DNA of 64,000 nucleotides, from NCBI RefSeq assembly GCF_943734655.1, contig NC_071354.1, positions 77,909,838 to 77,973,837 on the forward strand, read 5' to 3'. Both the position numbers and the translations under genes were made by a program. Positions 11,703-22,159 of this stretch are shown in pieces (position 1 is the stretch's first letter; each line of letters begins with the position of its first letter). The notes below the pieces were generated by a model that did no database searches, had not been told where the DNA came from, and worked only from the letters and a program-made list of their open reading frames with translations. The stretch is from Sabethes cyaneus (Eukaryota > Arthropoda > Insecta > Diptera > Culicidae).

Positions 11703-14435
11703 AGATTAGTTTCCGGTGTTGTTGCAATTGAAATTAGGTTTGGGTTCCCCAAGGAATCCAGGCAGGTGTTCTACTCTTTATGTAATACATTTATATTTTC
11801 TTTCTAAAAATCCCTTCCAAAGTACTTTCAAAACCAAAATAAAGTGAAACGTATTTATTATTTCTTATACGGCATTTCCAATAGGTGCTAATCATTTAGC
11901 ATTTCCAACAGTAAGCAAAGCCCGCAAAACGTACAGTCAACTGCATGCTTTCGAAAGCTTCCACTGTATGCAAACCTGAAACCGATAACATCGCAATCGC
12001 TGCCACCCATTAGAAATCCCATATCTCGAATAACCCAGTATATCTACCGAAAATAACTTCCTGAATTCCTCGCCGAACCATTCATTCCCCGGGAGTATGT
12101 ATGTGCAACACACGCTCACGTTCCTGCGCGCTTCTAACATCGGTCCAAATACTACACACATTTTAACAAACTCAATAAATTCCTTGCGATTAGGAGAAAT
12201 CTCGAAGGAAAACAACCAGCGCAGAATCCAGAAGCTGATCCGTGCCTACCTTGATACCGCACCATCACCGCCAGCCACTCGCTTTCCTCGCATCAACTCC
12301 GACAATTCAACCGCAGCCGTCGGAATCAACACACGGGCGAAAACATTCAATTTAAATCCAATCTCGTGTGCCCTGCGCGCACCGGCCGGCGCGGCACGGC
12401 GCGGCACGCGGTATGCCTGGATTGCCCAGAGCAACGGTCGGAATCTTTAGGGCCATTTGCTCTACCGGCCGACCCTTCACCGGGCCTGTAGAAATCCAGA
12501 CGACACTCCGCTGCATCGTACGGGTTCGCGGATTGGCGGTAAATTAAAAGCAGTTTCACGTTGGCGCGCTAAGGTGAAACTTTTTGGCTTTTCACACCTT
12601 CGGTTTTAACTCATTTCGGTTGACTTCTGTTCTGTCTGTTTTGGGGCCAGACAGTTGCACACACCACCGACCGGGAGAAACACACAAGATAAACAGTTGA
12701 ATACTGTCTTTTGCTTACGACAAAGCAAGGTCCGCCCGTTGCTAATGGTTTGCTCCGGTGAACTGAGTCGTAAATCGGAGATTGCGTCAAATTTTAGGCT
12801 GGTAGAATACGAACCGAAGCCCAGAACAAATTTGTTGTTCAAACAACTGCTTCCAAAACATGGGTTCCTAGCCAGCACCGAACCAATTGCACTTTCCCGG
12901 CCTAACAGGTAAAGTAGCGAATCCTCTTTATTATTTATTTTGCACCTCGGCACTACTATGGGACACTCCGGTTTCGGCTCGTTTAAATTCCCAACCGCCC
13001 AACCAGCAGCTGACGACGACGATCACGTCGTCGTCCAGCTTTTCACACCCACCACCACCTGCAGCCACAATACTTATGTTCTGCACCTATGCATTGTTCA
13101 TGTTCCAAAGCATCGCGGATCGCCACCACGGACCGGAGAGGGTGGATTATGCTAATTTTCTGCAACATTGCGCGCGTATCTCAAAAGCCACCATTGAATG
13201 CTACCGCACCGCATCACTTTTCCGCCAACTCTGCCAACCGCGGGTGCTCAATCTTCGCTTTCAATATTCCGAACCCCGATGCGGCCGCGCCGGAGGGCAC
13301 GCAAACTGCACGGTGGCACAGTGGCCAGCGAGCGGATTCCGCGCACGGCGGCGGACAGTTCAAACATGCCAAGCATGCCGGACAATAAAAGCACGGACAA
13401 ACATCGTCGTCGACGGGAGAAAAGTGTGAATCAGATCTTTGGTATCATTTTCGGTAGGCCTAAGCCCAGTTGATGTTGACTTGCGGACGGAAAGGGCAGC
13501 GTGGTGCAGGGAGGATTGCGGAAATTGGATGAATTTTTTTGGACCCGTTGTGGAAATTGTGTCGACCTTTCGGACCGTGGTCCTTGAGGGCAAAGGCGGG
13601 GCGGGCCTCGAGTGAGCAAGAAATATGTGCAGATGGAAAACATGTGTTTGAACATAAATTCACACTTTCGCGTGTGCCGAGGACAGGTCAAGCGGTGCAG
13701 CGATAAAGGGTTTGATCTTGGAACGGCATAAGGTAGAATCATTTGCGCGTGAATATTATACTTGCTGCTATCGTTCCGTCGTAGGGAACGTAGGAGTAAT
13801 GCACTAAGATAAGATAAATTCTATTCAAGATTAATTTTTTTTCCTTGCCAAAGATAATATTCTATTGATAAAATTATATAAATTAAAATAGACTAAAATA
13901 ACCTAAAATAGGTTTTACTATGTACTCATTGCCAGAATCCCCGGTTTCCATAACGGTATCCACCTAGGTTTTGCTTTACTCATTGACAGGTGAAACTATA
14001 CAGGTGAAATTATGCCAAGACTAGAACAATTTTCAGTTAATAAGTGAAAGGAGAACAACTGAGATGTGACGATTTCCATGAAATTAGTTTAGATTTTTCA
14101 CATCTGACGAAATAAGATCATCTCTTGCATAAGCATAAGAACAAATCCCATTAAATCGTTGTCTGTGATAGTTATTCTCTGATCCTATTGACAATACATC
14201 ACCATTCTGTTAATCTCTCAAAGAGTTAAAAGTAAGCTAGTAAGCGAATTAAATGCGATTTAGTTTGTCTTTCGTTGTTTCAATTATTGGCAAACCGAAA
14301 ACGATTGCAATCTTGTTCTTATATAATTCCTCATTTCAACTCTTAACTCACTTTCATATTCCTGCAACATCATTTTTCATTTCTCGACTCGGATGTCACC
14401 TTTTGTAAAGCACCATCTCACATCTCCTTATTATT
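11703..14435. other. SRF intron, GC-rich repeat-poor segment
   Basis: Immediately upstream of the exon the intron has low repeat content. Positions about 12240-12560 and 12900-13740 are GC-rich, with CGGCGCGGCACGGCGCGGC near 12385-12405. Open frames on both strands (for example 12887-13429 +) have no protein-like motif. Candidate regulatory DNA of the SRF gene, by inference only. Confidence 0.4.
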
Positions 14436-14439
14436 TGAC

Positions 14440-14700
14440 TATTCATCCTATATAATCCAATCTCTCATCGTCTCATCTCACCTCATACCTCATCTAATCT
14501 CAATTCATTTCCTCTCTTGTCATCTCTCATCTCGTCTCATCCCATCTCTTCTCACACCACATGTCGGCTCACATCTCATGTCATATAACATCTCATATTA
14601 TCTGACATCTAATCTCATCTCTCGACACTCATCTAATCTCTCATAAAATCGCTGACTTTATCTCACATCTTATCTTTCCCCACTTCTTCTGACGTCTTTA
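14440..14700 (+). repeat. Degenerate TCATC / TCTCA simple repeat
   Basis: About 260 bp made mostly of CATCTCATCTCA-type pentamers with substitutions. Low complexity, no coding sense. Confidence 0.8.
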
Positions 14701-15010
14701 CCTTGTTAGTTGTTCGTCTTATTTAATATCGATGGATTCCGCTAAGCGCTCAACACCATAAATCCGGCATGGCCTTCGTCTTCTAACAGAAACGAAACCA
14801 CACTTAACACAAAAGGTTTAGATCCGTACCGATTAGACATAATGCTGAACAATGCAGTATGTACAGTCAAATTTCCTAAATTTTTCTAAACTTATCGCCA
14901 ATTTTGACAAAGACTGTCATTAATTGGGAAGAGCTGTTACAGCTAACATTTCAAGCACTGACGAACTGACATGACACATAGAAGAAAATCCTTCAAAAAC
15001 CATCGTCCTA

Positions 15011-15271
15011 CATTCTTAAATGAGTCTACCTGTAAAAAGGCCAGATTTTTTCAAAGCTAGGTTGAAACTACTCAAAATGCCCTTAAAGTGTACAAACTCA
15101 AACTTTGGCTAAAAAATTCAACTAATTTTGGCTACTTGCTACCGATAAATTGAATTATTCTCTATGACAAATAACGTACTTTTGTACACGTTAAGGGCAT
15201 GGCATGTTGAGTAGTTTCCACCTAGCTTTAAGTAAATCCGACCTATTTACAGGTAGAATCATTTAAGAGTG
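15011..15271. mobile_element. TA-flanked MITE, 261 bp
   Basis: The ends form an imperfect inverted repeat of about 75 bp, from cattcttaaatgagtctacc on the left to ggtagaatcatttaagagtg on the right. TA dinucleotides flank it (15009-15010 and 15272-15273). No coding capacity. This is the structure of a Tc1/mariner-type MITE. Confidence 0.75.
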
Positions 15272-15296
15272 TACACATTTTACTTGTACACTGCTA

Positions 15297-15730
15297 GGAC
15301 AGGACGTGCCAAGTGTCAACCGTGACGTTGACCCAAAATTGACCCAATTTCTGATTGGCTGAAAGCAACGAGCAACCGTTGACTGGAAAATATAACGCGG
15401 TATCGCTTTCAGTGTTGCTGAAACTCATTAGTGGGAATACGATAGTAAGTTATTATTTCCAAATTTTGATTTCTTTTGTATTCTGTAGTTCTATGCTTGG
15501 TTCTACATTAGTTTTGTTTGTACACGAATTTCAATTTTCAAAATGAAATGCAAAACATGATTTTGGTCGCATAAACTGTGGCGTATTCAGAAGCTGTTGT
15601 TCGGCAAACGAAGTTATTCTTAAAATAATATGTGCAGGCAACAGTGATGCAGAGTGCAACAAAGAATATTCAATCGGGATGGCGGTAATAATAAGAAGAA
15701 GAATAAGAAGCCAGATGGCACGTCCTGTCC
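15297..15730. mobile_element. TA-flanked MITE, 434 bp, GGACAGGACGTGCC ends
   Basis: A perfect 14-bp inverted repeat, GGACAGGACGTGCC at the left and GGCACGTCCTGTCC at the right, is flanked by TA at 15295-15296 and 15731-15732. The interior is AT-rich and has no transposase. It lies only 26 bp from the preceding MITE. Confidence 0.8.
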
Positions 15731-16054
15731 TATAGGTACACTGGCACCCTCCGATATGCATGTTGCGGAGTAGCTTACATTTGTACGGTTTTATACTGTA
15801 GGGATTTTACATTCGTACGGTTTTGAACTGAAAATTCGAAGCAACGGTCGACTGTCACGGTGTGGCCATGTTGTGAAACCTTCTTTTTCGACAAATGGGT
15901 GGCTTTTGAATGGACGAGGGAATTAATGCGAGTGTCTTGTCTGGTTGTCAGTGGTTCAAGTGTTGTTCATATCATCTCTTGGCTTAATCAGGTCGGCCCA
16001 ACTAAGGAAAGTTTTCCTCACAATCGGTGATAAGCTTAGTGCAATTACTGAAAT

Positions 16055-16935
16055 TTGAATGTAACTACTTTTGACGTTTGCCTCCCGCGGGCAGTGACTA
16101 TTGACGGTGATGAACTGGAAGTGGAAGAGTTTGTATATTTGGGATCTCTGGTTAGTGCCGGCAACAATATGAGTAAGCAGATCCGACGACGCATTCAAGT
16201 TGGGAATCGAGTCTACTTTTCCCTCCGCAAGACGCTTCGATCAAAGAGCATACGCCGCCGCACAAAGCTGATGATGTACAAAATGCTAATCAGAACAGTA
16301 GTCCTCTACGGACTTGAGACAGTAACTTTGCTTACGGAAGACATATGACACATTCCAACGTTACGGGACACAATTAGCACCCATTGTTACCCTGAGATTC
16401 GCCTCCTGGTTCACAAAATTTTTGGCAAATACCTTGTAAAATAGTTGTTATAAGAGTACTTTATTTTCCACTAGAATGGCAGGAATTTAATGAAACAGGA
16501 ACCGATCTGCATAGTAGGGATAATGTCCCGTAACGCTGGAACGTGTCATATATGCACTTGTCTTATTTGAATGAAACGTTTTGCAGACTGTTTCTGGCGT
16601 AGCCACGAACCACGAGTTGCAGGCACTATTTGGAGAGATTTCCATCATACACCTGGTGAAATTTGGGAGACTACGGTGGGCCAGTCGCGTCACCAGGATG
16701 CAGGACGACTGTGCAGTGAAATCCGTTCTCTTCAAGAACCCCACCGGTGCGCCACCAGGAATAGAGGAATAGAACGCGCTAGATGGCTCGGCCAGGTTGA
16801 AGCCAACTTGCGTGTGCCGAGACGCGCAACGAATTGGCGACGAGTAGCCCAGGACCGAGAACAATGGACAAAATCATTCATCTTTTCATTTTTTTCGGCG
16901 ACAATCCGCTTATCGAATGCGTGCTGAATGCAAGA
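16055..16935 (+). pseudogene. RTE-like LINE RT C-terminal part, split by a MITE
   Basis: The frame from about 16090 reads DGDELEVEEFVYLGSLVSA and, after GNRVYFSLRKTLRSK, TKLMMYKMLIRTVVLYGLET, the conserved region after the RT palm in RTE-like LINEs. It is interrupted at 16346-16548 by a MITE. It resumes with KFGRLRWASRVTRMQDD (about 16663-16710) and, in another frame, ATNWRRVAQDREQW (about 16830-16870), the conserved C-terminal end of these proteins. Only the 3' part is present, typical of 5'-truncated LINEs. Frameshifts make it inactive. Confidence 0.8.
16346..16548. mobile_element. TA-flanked MITE inside LINE, 203 bp
   Basis: Ends TGACACATTCCAACGTTACG and its complement near 16524-16548 (CGTAACGCTGGAACGTGTCA) pair over about 24 bp with two mismatches. 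TA flanks both sides (16344-16345, 16549-16550). Removing it rejoins the LINE coding region, so it inserted after that LINE. Confidence 0.85.
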
Positions 16936-16949
16936 GACGTTTCCAAGTT

Positions 16950-17870
16950 TCTACGGCTGCCGCTCTTTAATACCCGATTCTCTAGCATCTCATCCAAGAA
17001 TTACTGGGCCAGCCTCGAAGACGTCGGCCTTTGTCGGGATCTCTGCTAAATATTGTTTTCTCTAGTCCTTCATCTGGCATCCTTGCTACGTGACCAGTCC
17101 ATTGTAGCCTGCCGTGTCTTAGCCGCTTCACAATATCCGCATCGTTGTATACTTAGTATATTTCATGATTCAAGCGCCTGCGCCTGACGCCCAAAAACAC
17201 CAAGAGCTTATCGGTCGCTTTCTTTCAACGTCAACGCTTCGTAGCAATAGAGTACCAGCGGGAGAATTAACGTCTTAAAGAGCGTCTTATAGAGAGTTTT
17301 GTACGGAGTTGCAGGCTACGGAACCTCCGCTGGCTACATGATCCGTAGAAGACCTTGTTAGCAGCCGGTATCCGCCTTTTTAACTTCACGAGTCATATCG
17401 TTGTCATATGTCACTAACGTGCTAAGGTAAACGAATTCGTCGACCACTTCAAAAATATGTCCATGTATTACCATCGCAGTTCCAACACCCGAAGGGCTAC
17501 CACGCTCTCTACCAGCCACCATATATTTTGTTTTGATAGAATTTATCATAAGCCCTATCCTCGCAGCTTCCTTAAGATGCGTGTACGCTTCTTCCACAGC
17601 TCAACGGTTAACGTCGATGTCGTCCGCAAACCCTAGGAGCATGTGAGATTTCGTGATGATGGTACCACTTCTCCTCATGCCTACCCTTCGAATGGCACCT
17701 TCCAATGCAATTCTGAACAGCAAATTCGATAGTTCGTCACCTTGCTACAAATCATCTAGCGTCATAAACGACACTTGATTTTGAACCATCAGGGGTAGCA
17801 CGTATCAGCCTATCCTAGATACTTAGATAATGTTACAGAGTAAGGGTTTGAAAAATTTCCTAATTTTAGC
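16950..17870 (-). pseudogene. RTE-like LINE reverse transcriptase, minus strand
   Basis: Reading right to left, degenerate QGDELSNLLFRIALEGAIRR is followed by a clear LLGFADDIDV box (RT catalytic aspartates) near 17640-17610. Next come SIKTKYMVAGRERG and FEVVDEFVYLSTLVTYDND (about 17560-17395). Further pieces (TLILPLVLYCYEALTLKE) follow with stops. The element faces the LINE piece at 16055-16935 tail to tail, with about 15 bp between them. Confidence 0.8.
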
Positions 17871-17904
17871 CCATAGTCCTCCTAATTTCCTAATTTTAGG
17901 GTCC

Positions 17905-18985
17905 ATAGTCACCATTATCGTCGGTCGTAGTTGCCATCATCGCTGTCGTCGTCATCGCCGTCGATCGTAGCCGCTGCTGCCGGAGGTCGCAGTAGCCGTT
18001 ATCATCGATTGTAGTTCTAGTAATCATCATCGTCGGTCGTGGTAGTCGCTGTCATCGTCGGTCGTAGTCATCGTTACCGTCAGTCGTAGTCACTGATATC
18101 GTCGATCGTAGTTATCGTCATCGTCGGTCGTTGTAGTCGCCGTTATCGTCGTTATCGTCGCTATTATCGTCAATCGTAGTAGTCGCCGTCATCGTCGATC
18201 GTATTGGTCGTTGTCATTGTTGATCGTCGTCGCCGTCACCGTCGGCTATAGCCGCTGTCATCATCGGTCGCAATCGTCGTCGACCGTTTTGCCCACTTCT
18301 AGTCGTCATCGTCGATCGTAGTCACCGTTATCGTCAGTTATATTCGCCGTTATCGGCGGTCGTAGTCGCTGTCAGCGTAGGTCACAGTCGCCGTCATCGT
18401 CGGTCGTAGTTATCATCATCGTCAGTCCTGGTAATGGCCATCATTGTAGGTCATAGTCATCATCAGTCATTATAGTCGCTCGTAGTGGTCGCTGTCATTA
18501 TCGATCGTAATCGCCGTCATCGTCGATCGCAGTCACAGTTATCGTCGGTCGTAGTGGCAAGGGTCGCCGTCATCGCCATCAGTCATAGCCGCTATCACTG
18601 CAGCTCTCAGTTGCCGTCATCGTCGGTCGTAGTTTTCATCATCGTCGGTCCTGGCAGTTGCCGTCATCGTCGGTCATAGTAGTCACCGTCGCCATCGTTG
18701 ATCATCGCCGTCATTGTCTATCGTAGTAATCAACATTGGTCACAGTCGCCGTCACCGTCGGTCGTTGTTATTGTCGTCGTCGCCGTCATCGTCGATCGTA
18801 GTCACCGTCGTAGTCGTAGTAGCCGCCGTCGTCGCCGTCCTTGTCGATCGTAGTAGTTGCCGTCACTGTCAGTTGCAGTCGACATCATCGGTCGTAATCG
18901 CCGGTCTTAGAAGCCATCATTGTCGGTCGCAGTCGCCGTCAATCTCGGTCGTAGTAGTCACTGTCGTCTTCGACGTCTTCGAAGT
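17905..18985 (+). repeat. Satellite-like array of GTC/GTA/ATC triplets
   Basis: About 1.1 kb built from degenerate units such as GTCGTAGTCGCCGTCATCGTCG, roughly 21-24 bp long and themselves made of triplets (GTC, GTA, GCC, ATC). Units are shuffled and mutated. The open frames across it (rich in V, S, I, R) are by-products of the triplet structure, not genes. Confidence 0.85.
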
Positions 18986-19337
18986 GACCAGTCTCCTAGG
19001 CGCCTTAGCAGTTGCAAGTCACTTTCGCCCTGAGCCATCTCGCATCACGAGCTCACTCGTACGGTGGGCTCCTCTGTTCCTGGTGCTGATGGGGTTGTCG
19101 ATAAAAGCTGTTTTTGCCGCACTATCGTCCAGCATCTTTAAGATGTGTCCGGCTTACTGCAACGTATCAATATTTACCAGATGTATATTAGGAATCTCTG
19201 CAAGTAGTACCTGTAGCTCGTAATTCATACGCAACCGCTAATCTCCGCTTTCAGTTTGTAGTCAGTTAGCTTTAAGTTCATAAAGAACTTCCATTCTGAT
19301 AAGGGTTTTGTATTTAGTCGAATGGCTGCGTACGCTC

Positions 19338-21433
19338 CACAGTGGTCCAAAAGGGCGAAAAGCGGAACTTTTTAACTAGCGTCTTTCGTTTTCATTTTAT
19401 CATTTATGGTCTTCAGCACTTTTGTTCGTATGAATATCCCCCTTAATCTAAAACTGTCAAAAGTTCGTCATTGCTTACTATAATGAGAATAAAAAAATAA
19501 ATCTTTTGTGTTACGAAATATAGCCATAGTTTCTTCAGCAAAGTTGTAAAGATTGTAAAAACAACCAACTTTGCTGAATAATTGAAATTTCTATCTTTAT
19601 CGAGTGCTGAACTATAGGGCATATTCTATAAAACTTCTTTAAAAATTGGTGTTTCATACTTAGCTTTTATTAGTTGCATTTTACAAGAATATAATGTTCT
19701 AGGCAATTATCGAAGCTCTCAAAACACACGTTTTTGCAGAAGACCGCAAATCTCTGGGACTTTTACTCTCTACACACTCTCTACACAGTGAACTCAACAA
19801 AATTTTGCAGAGATTTGGACAGCCGAGTGTTCGGTAAAATTTTTTATGATGCCAAACGTTAGTAAAGATCCGTAAACGTCGATTTGCAAAACTGAAATTT
19901 TCACCGAACGCTCGGCAAATTTTGCTTATTTTTTTTAAGTGTGTAAGTTATCATATACTCACGCTTCAAATGTCCGTAGCTTCTCGAGCCTATGGGGTAA
20001 AATGGGGCAAGTGGATTTATGAAATCAGCACTTCATCTTAAAGCTTAAGTCGAGTACTATAAACTTGTATGGGTTCCATACATGGGTATGGGTATGGGTG
20101 CTTGGGAACAAGCCCAAGCACCCAAATGAGAGTACGGCAAGCATACGTTTTATGTGTTTCGCGTTCGCAAATGGCTCGAAACACGTCCATTTTTTTGTGT
20201 TAGTAGATAGACACATGGTTTCTTTGGCAAAGTTATGGAAAATATAAAGTTAAACAACTTTGCTAAAGAAATGACATTTCTATTCCTATCGAACGCAGAG
20301 CTATAGAGCATTTTCCTTGGAATTTTTTTAAAAATAAGTTTTTCATACTTAACTTATGTTGGCTGCATTTTACAGAAATATATGGTTCTAGGCGATTATT
20401 GAAGGACTCAAAATACACGTTTATACAGAAGATTGCAAATCTCTAGGACCTTTCCTTACAAAGTTATCGCTTTTGGCTCGTGTAGTTAAGGAGAAATCAA
20501 GCCTAAATAAGCGATAACTTCGTAAGGAAAGGTCCTAGAGATTTGCAACCTTCTGCAAAAACATGTGTTTTGAGCCTTTCAGTAATAGCCTAGAACCATA
20601 TGCTCGTGTAAAATGCAACCAACATACGCTAAATATGGAAAACTTATTTTTAAAGAATTTACGACGGAAATACTCTACACCTCTGCACTCGATAGAGATA
20701 GAAATGGCATTTCTTCAGCAAAATTGTTTATCTTTATATATTCTATAACTTTGCCGAAGAAACGATGTGTCTATCCACGAACACAAAAAAATGGACGTGT
20801 ATCGAGCCTTTCGCGAACGCGAAACACATAAAACGTATGCTTGCCGTACTCCCATTTAGGTAGTTGGGGACAAGCGGAACACATACAAGTTTATAGTACT
20901 CGACTCAAGCGTTAAGATGAAGCACTGATTTCATAAATCCGCTTGCCCCATTTTACCCCATGGGCTCGTAAAGCTATGGAAATTTAAAGCTTGGATATGC
21001 GATAACTCAGCAAGTAAGAGTCCAAAAGATTTGCGGTCTTCTGCAAAAACGTGTATTTTGAAAGCTTTGATAATTGTTTAGAACATTGTATTCTTGTAAA
21101 ATGCAACTAACAAAAGCTAAGAATGAAAAACCATTTTTTAAAGAAGTTTTAAAGAATATGCCTTATAGTTCAGCACTCGATAAACATAGAAATTTTATTT
21201 CTTCAGCAAAGTTGGTTGTTTTTACAACTTTTCCGAAGAAACTGTGTCTATATTTCCTAACACAAAAAAGTTATTTTTTTATTTTCATTATAGTAAGCGA
21301 TAACTAACTTTTGATAGTTTTAGATTAAGGGGGATATTCATACGAACAGAAGTGCTGAAGACCATAAATGATAAAATGAAAACAAGAGACACTAGGAAGA
21401 AAATTTTACTTTCCGCCCTTTTGGACTATTGTG
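19338..21433. mobile_element. 2.1-kb foldback element with Transib-like ends
   Basis: Nearly the whole element is one inverted repeat, with arms of about 0.9-1.1 kb meeting near 20490. The left end is CACAGTGGTCCAAAAGGGCG; the right end, read inward, is CACAATAGTCCAAAAGGGCG. Five-base flanks CGCTC (19333-19337) and CGCTT (21434-21438) form a near-perfect 5-bp GC-rich duplication. CACWRTG-like ends with 5-bp GC-rich duplications are characteristic of Transib, the relatives of RAG1. There is no transposase, so it is non-autonomous. The frames at 20563-20831 and 21074-21307 fall inside the arms and are not genes. Confidence 0.8.
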
Positions 21434-21438
21434 CGCTT

Positions 21439-22078
21439 CCTTTGGTCGTAACCTTTTCTATCAGTGCCTCTGGATCTCTCTATTTGTGTTGTTGTCCGCG
21501 GTCAAGCGAAGAAGCGATTTGAACGGTATCCGCGAAGTAGCGCCATCTAAGGCAAATCGAAGAAAATGAGCTCAAGGTCTTACAGGTTCCAAAAGGCACA
21601 TGATCTTATACCGAAGCAGCAACAAGTAAGACTTGAGAAAACGAACGGTGTTTTCTGACGAGAAAAATTTCCTAATGGATCATTTTAGTTAGGTTGCTTT
21701 TGCTCATGCTTACCGCTAGATGGACACGAAAGCACCCCGTGCTATATTTAGAATAAACTTTAAGGCTGATAGAGATTAGACGTCATAGTTTCTTTCCGTT
21801 CTGTTGTTGTTGACAGTTGCTGACGGTTAATCTGAATCGGTCTTTTTGGAAGGACCAATCAGATTGAAATGCAGTTTGACAGTCGTTCACTGAAGTTCGT
21901 CGAGTATGTTTGACAAAACATGTCCATGCTGGAGCCAACTGTGAGATTTTTCAGCTTTTTTATTAATCCATATGTACGTTTAAATACGATTCAAGCCTCC
22001 AACAGACTAGAAGCCCATGACTACTGTACTTTATGTTGGTCTAAACGAATTATACAGAGACGACAATTATTGTAAACC
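21439..22078. other. Unassigned intronic stretch
   Basis: Nothing recognised apart from AT-rich and mixed sequence between the foldback and the hammerhead-like motif at 22079. Confidence 0.4.
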
Positions 22079-22155
22079 CTGAGGATGACCTAAGTCTGGC
22101 CGAAACGTCGCAATAACGTCGAAACATCGATGAACTTCTTCTATTGATTTAAATC
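22079..22155 (+). repeat. Penelope-like tail with hammerhead-like core
   Basis: The sequence reads CTGAGGA, a short stem candidate, then GGCCGAAACGTCGC and AATAACGTC, with GATTTAAAT further on. CTGANGA and CGAAA boxes around a short stem are the hammerhead ribozyme core, and ACGT/ACGT after GAA could form stem III. One extra base separates CTGAGGA from stem II and stem I is weak, so activity is doubtful. Confidence 0.45.
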
Positions 22156-22159
22156 TTAA

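Noticed and set aside
12887..13429. 180-codon plus-strand open frame close to the SRF exon
   Set aside because: It overlaps four other open frames in different phases and both strands, with no recognised domain. The GC-rich intron context explains the lack of stops.
17905..18985. Possible CRISPR array or coding repeat
   Set aside because: There is no constant repeat with unique spacers; all units are variants of the same triplets, and the window is eukaryotic.
18714..19223. 169-codon frame rich in V, S and I
   Set aside because: It is created by the triplet satellite; the repeat reads open in more than one phase.
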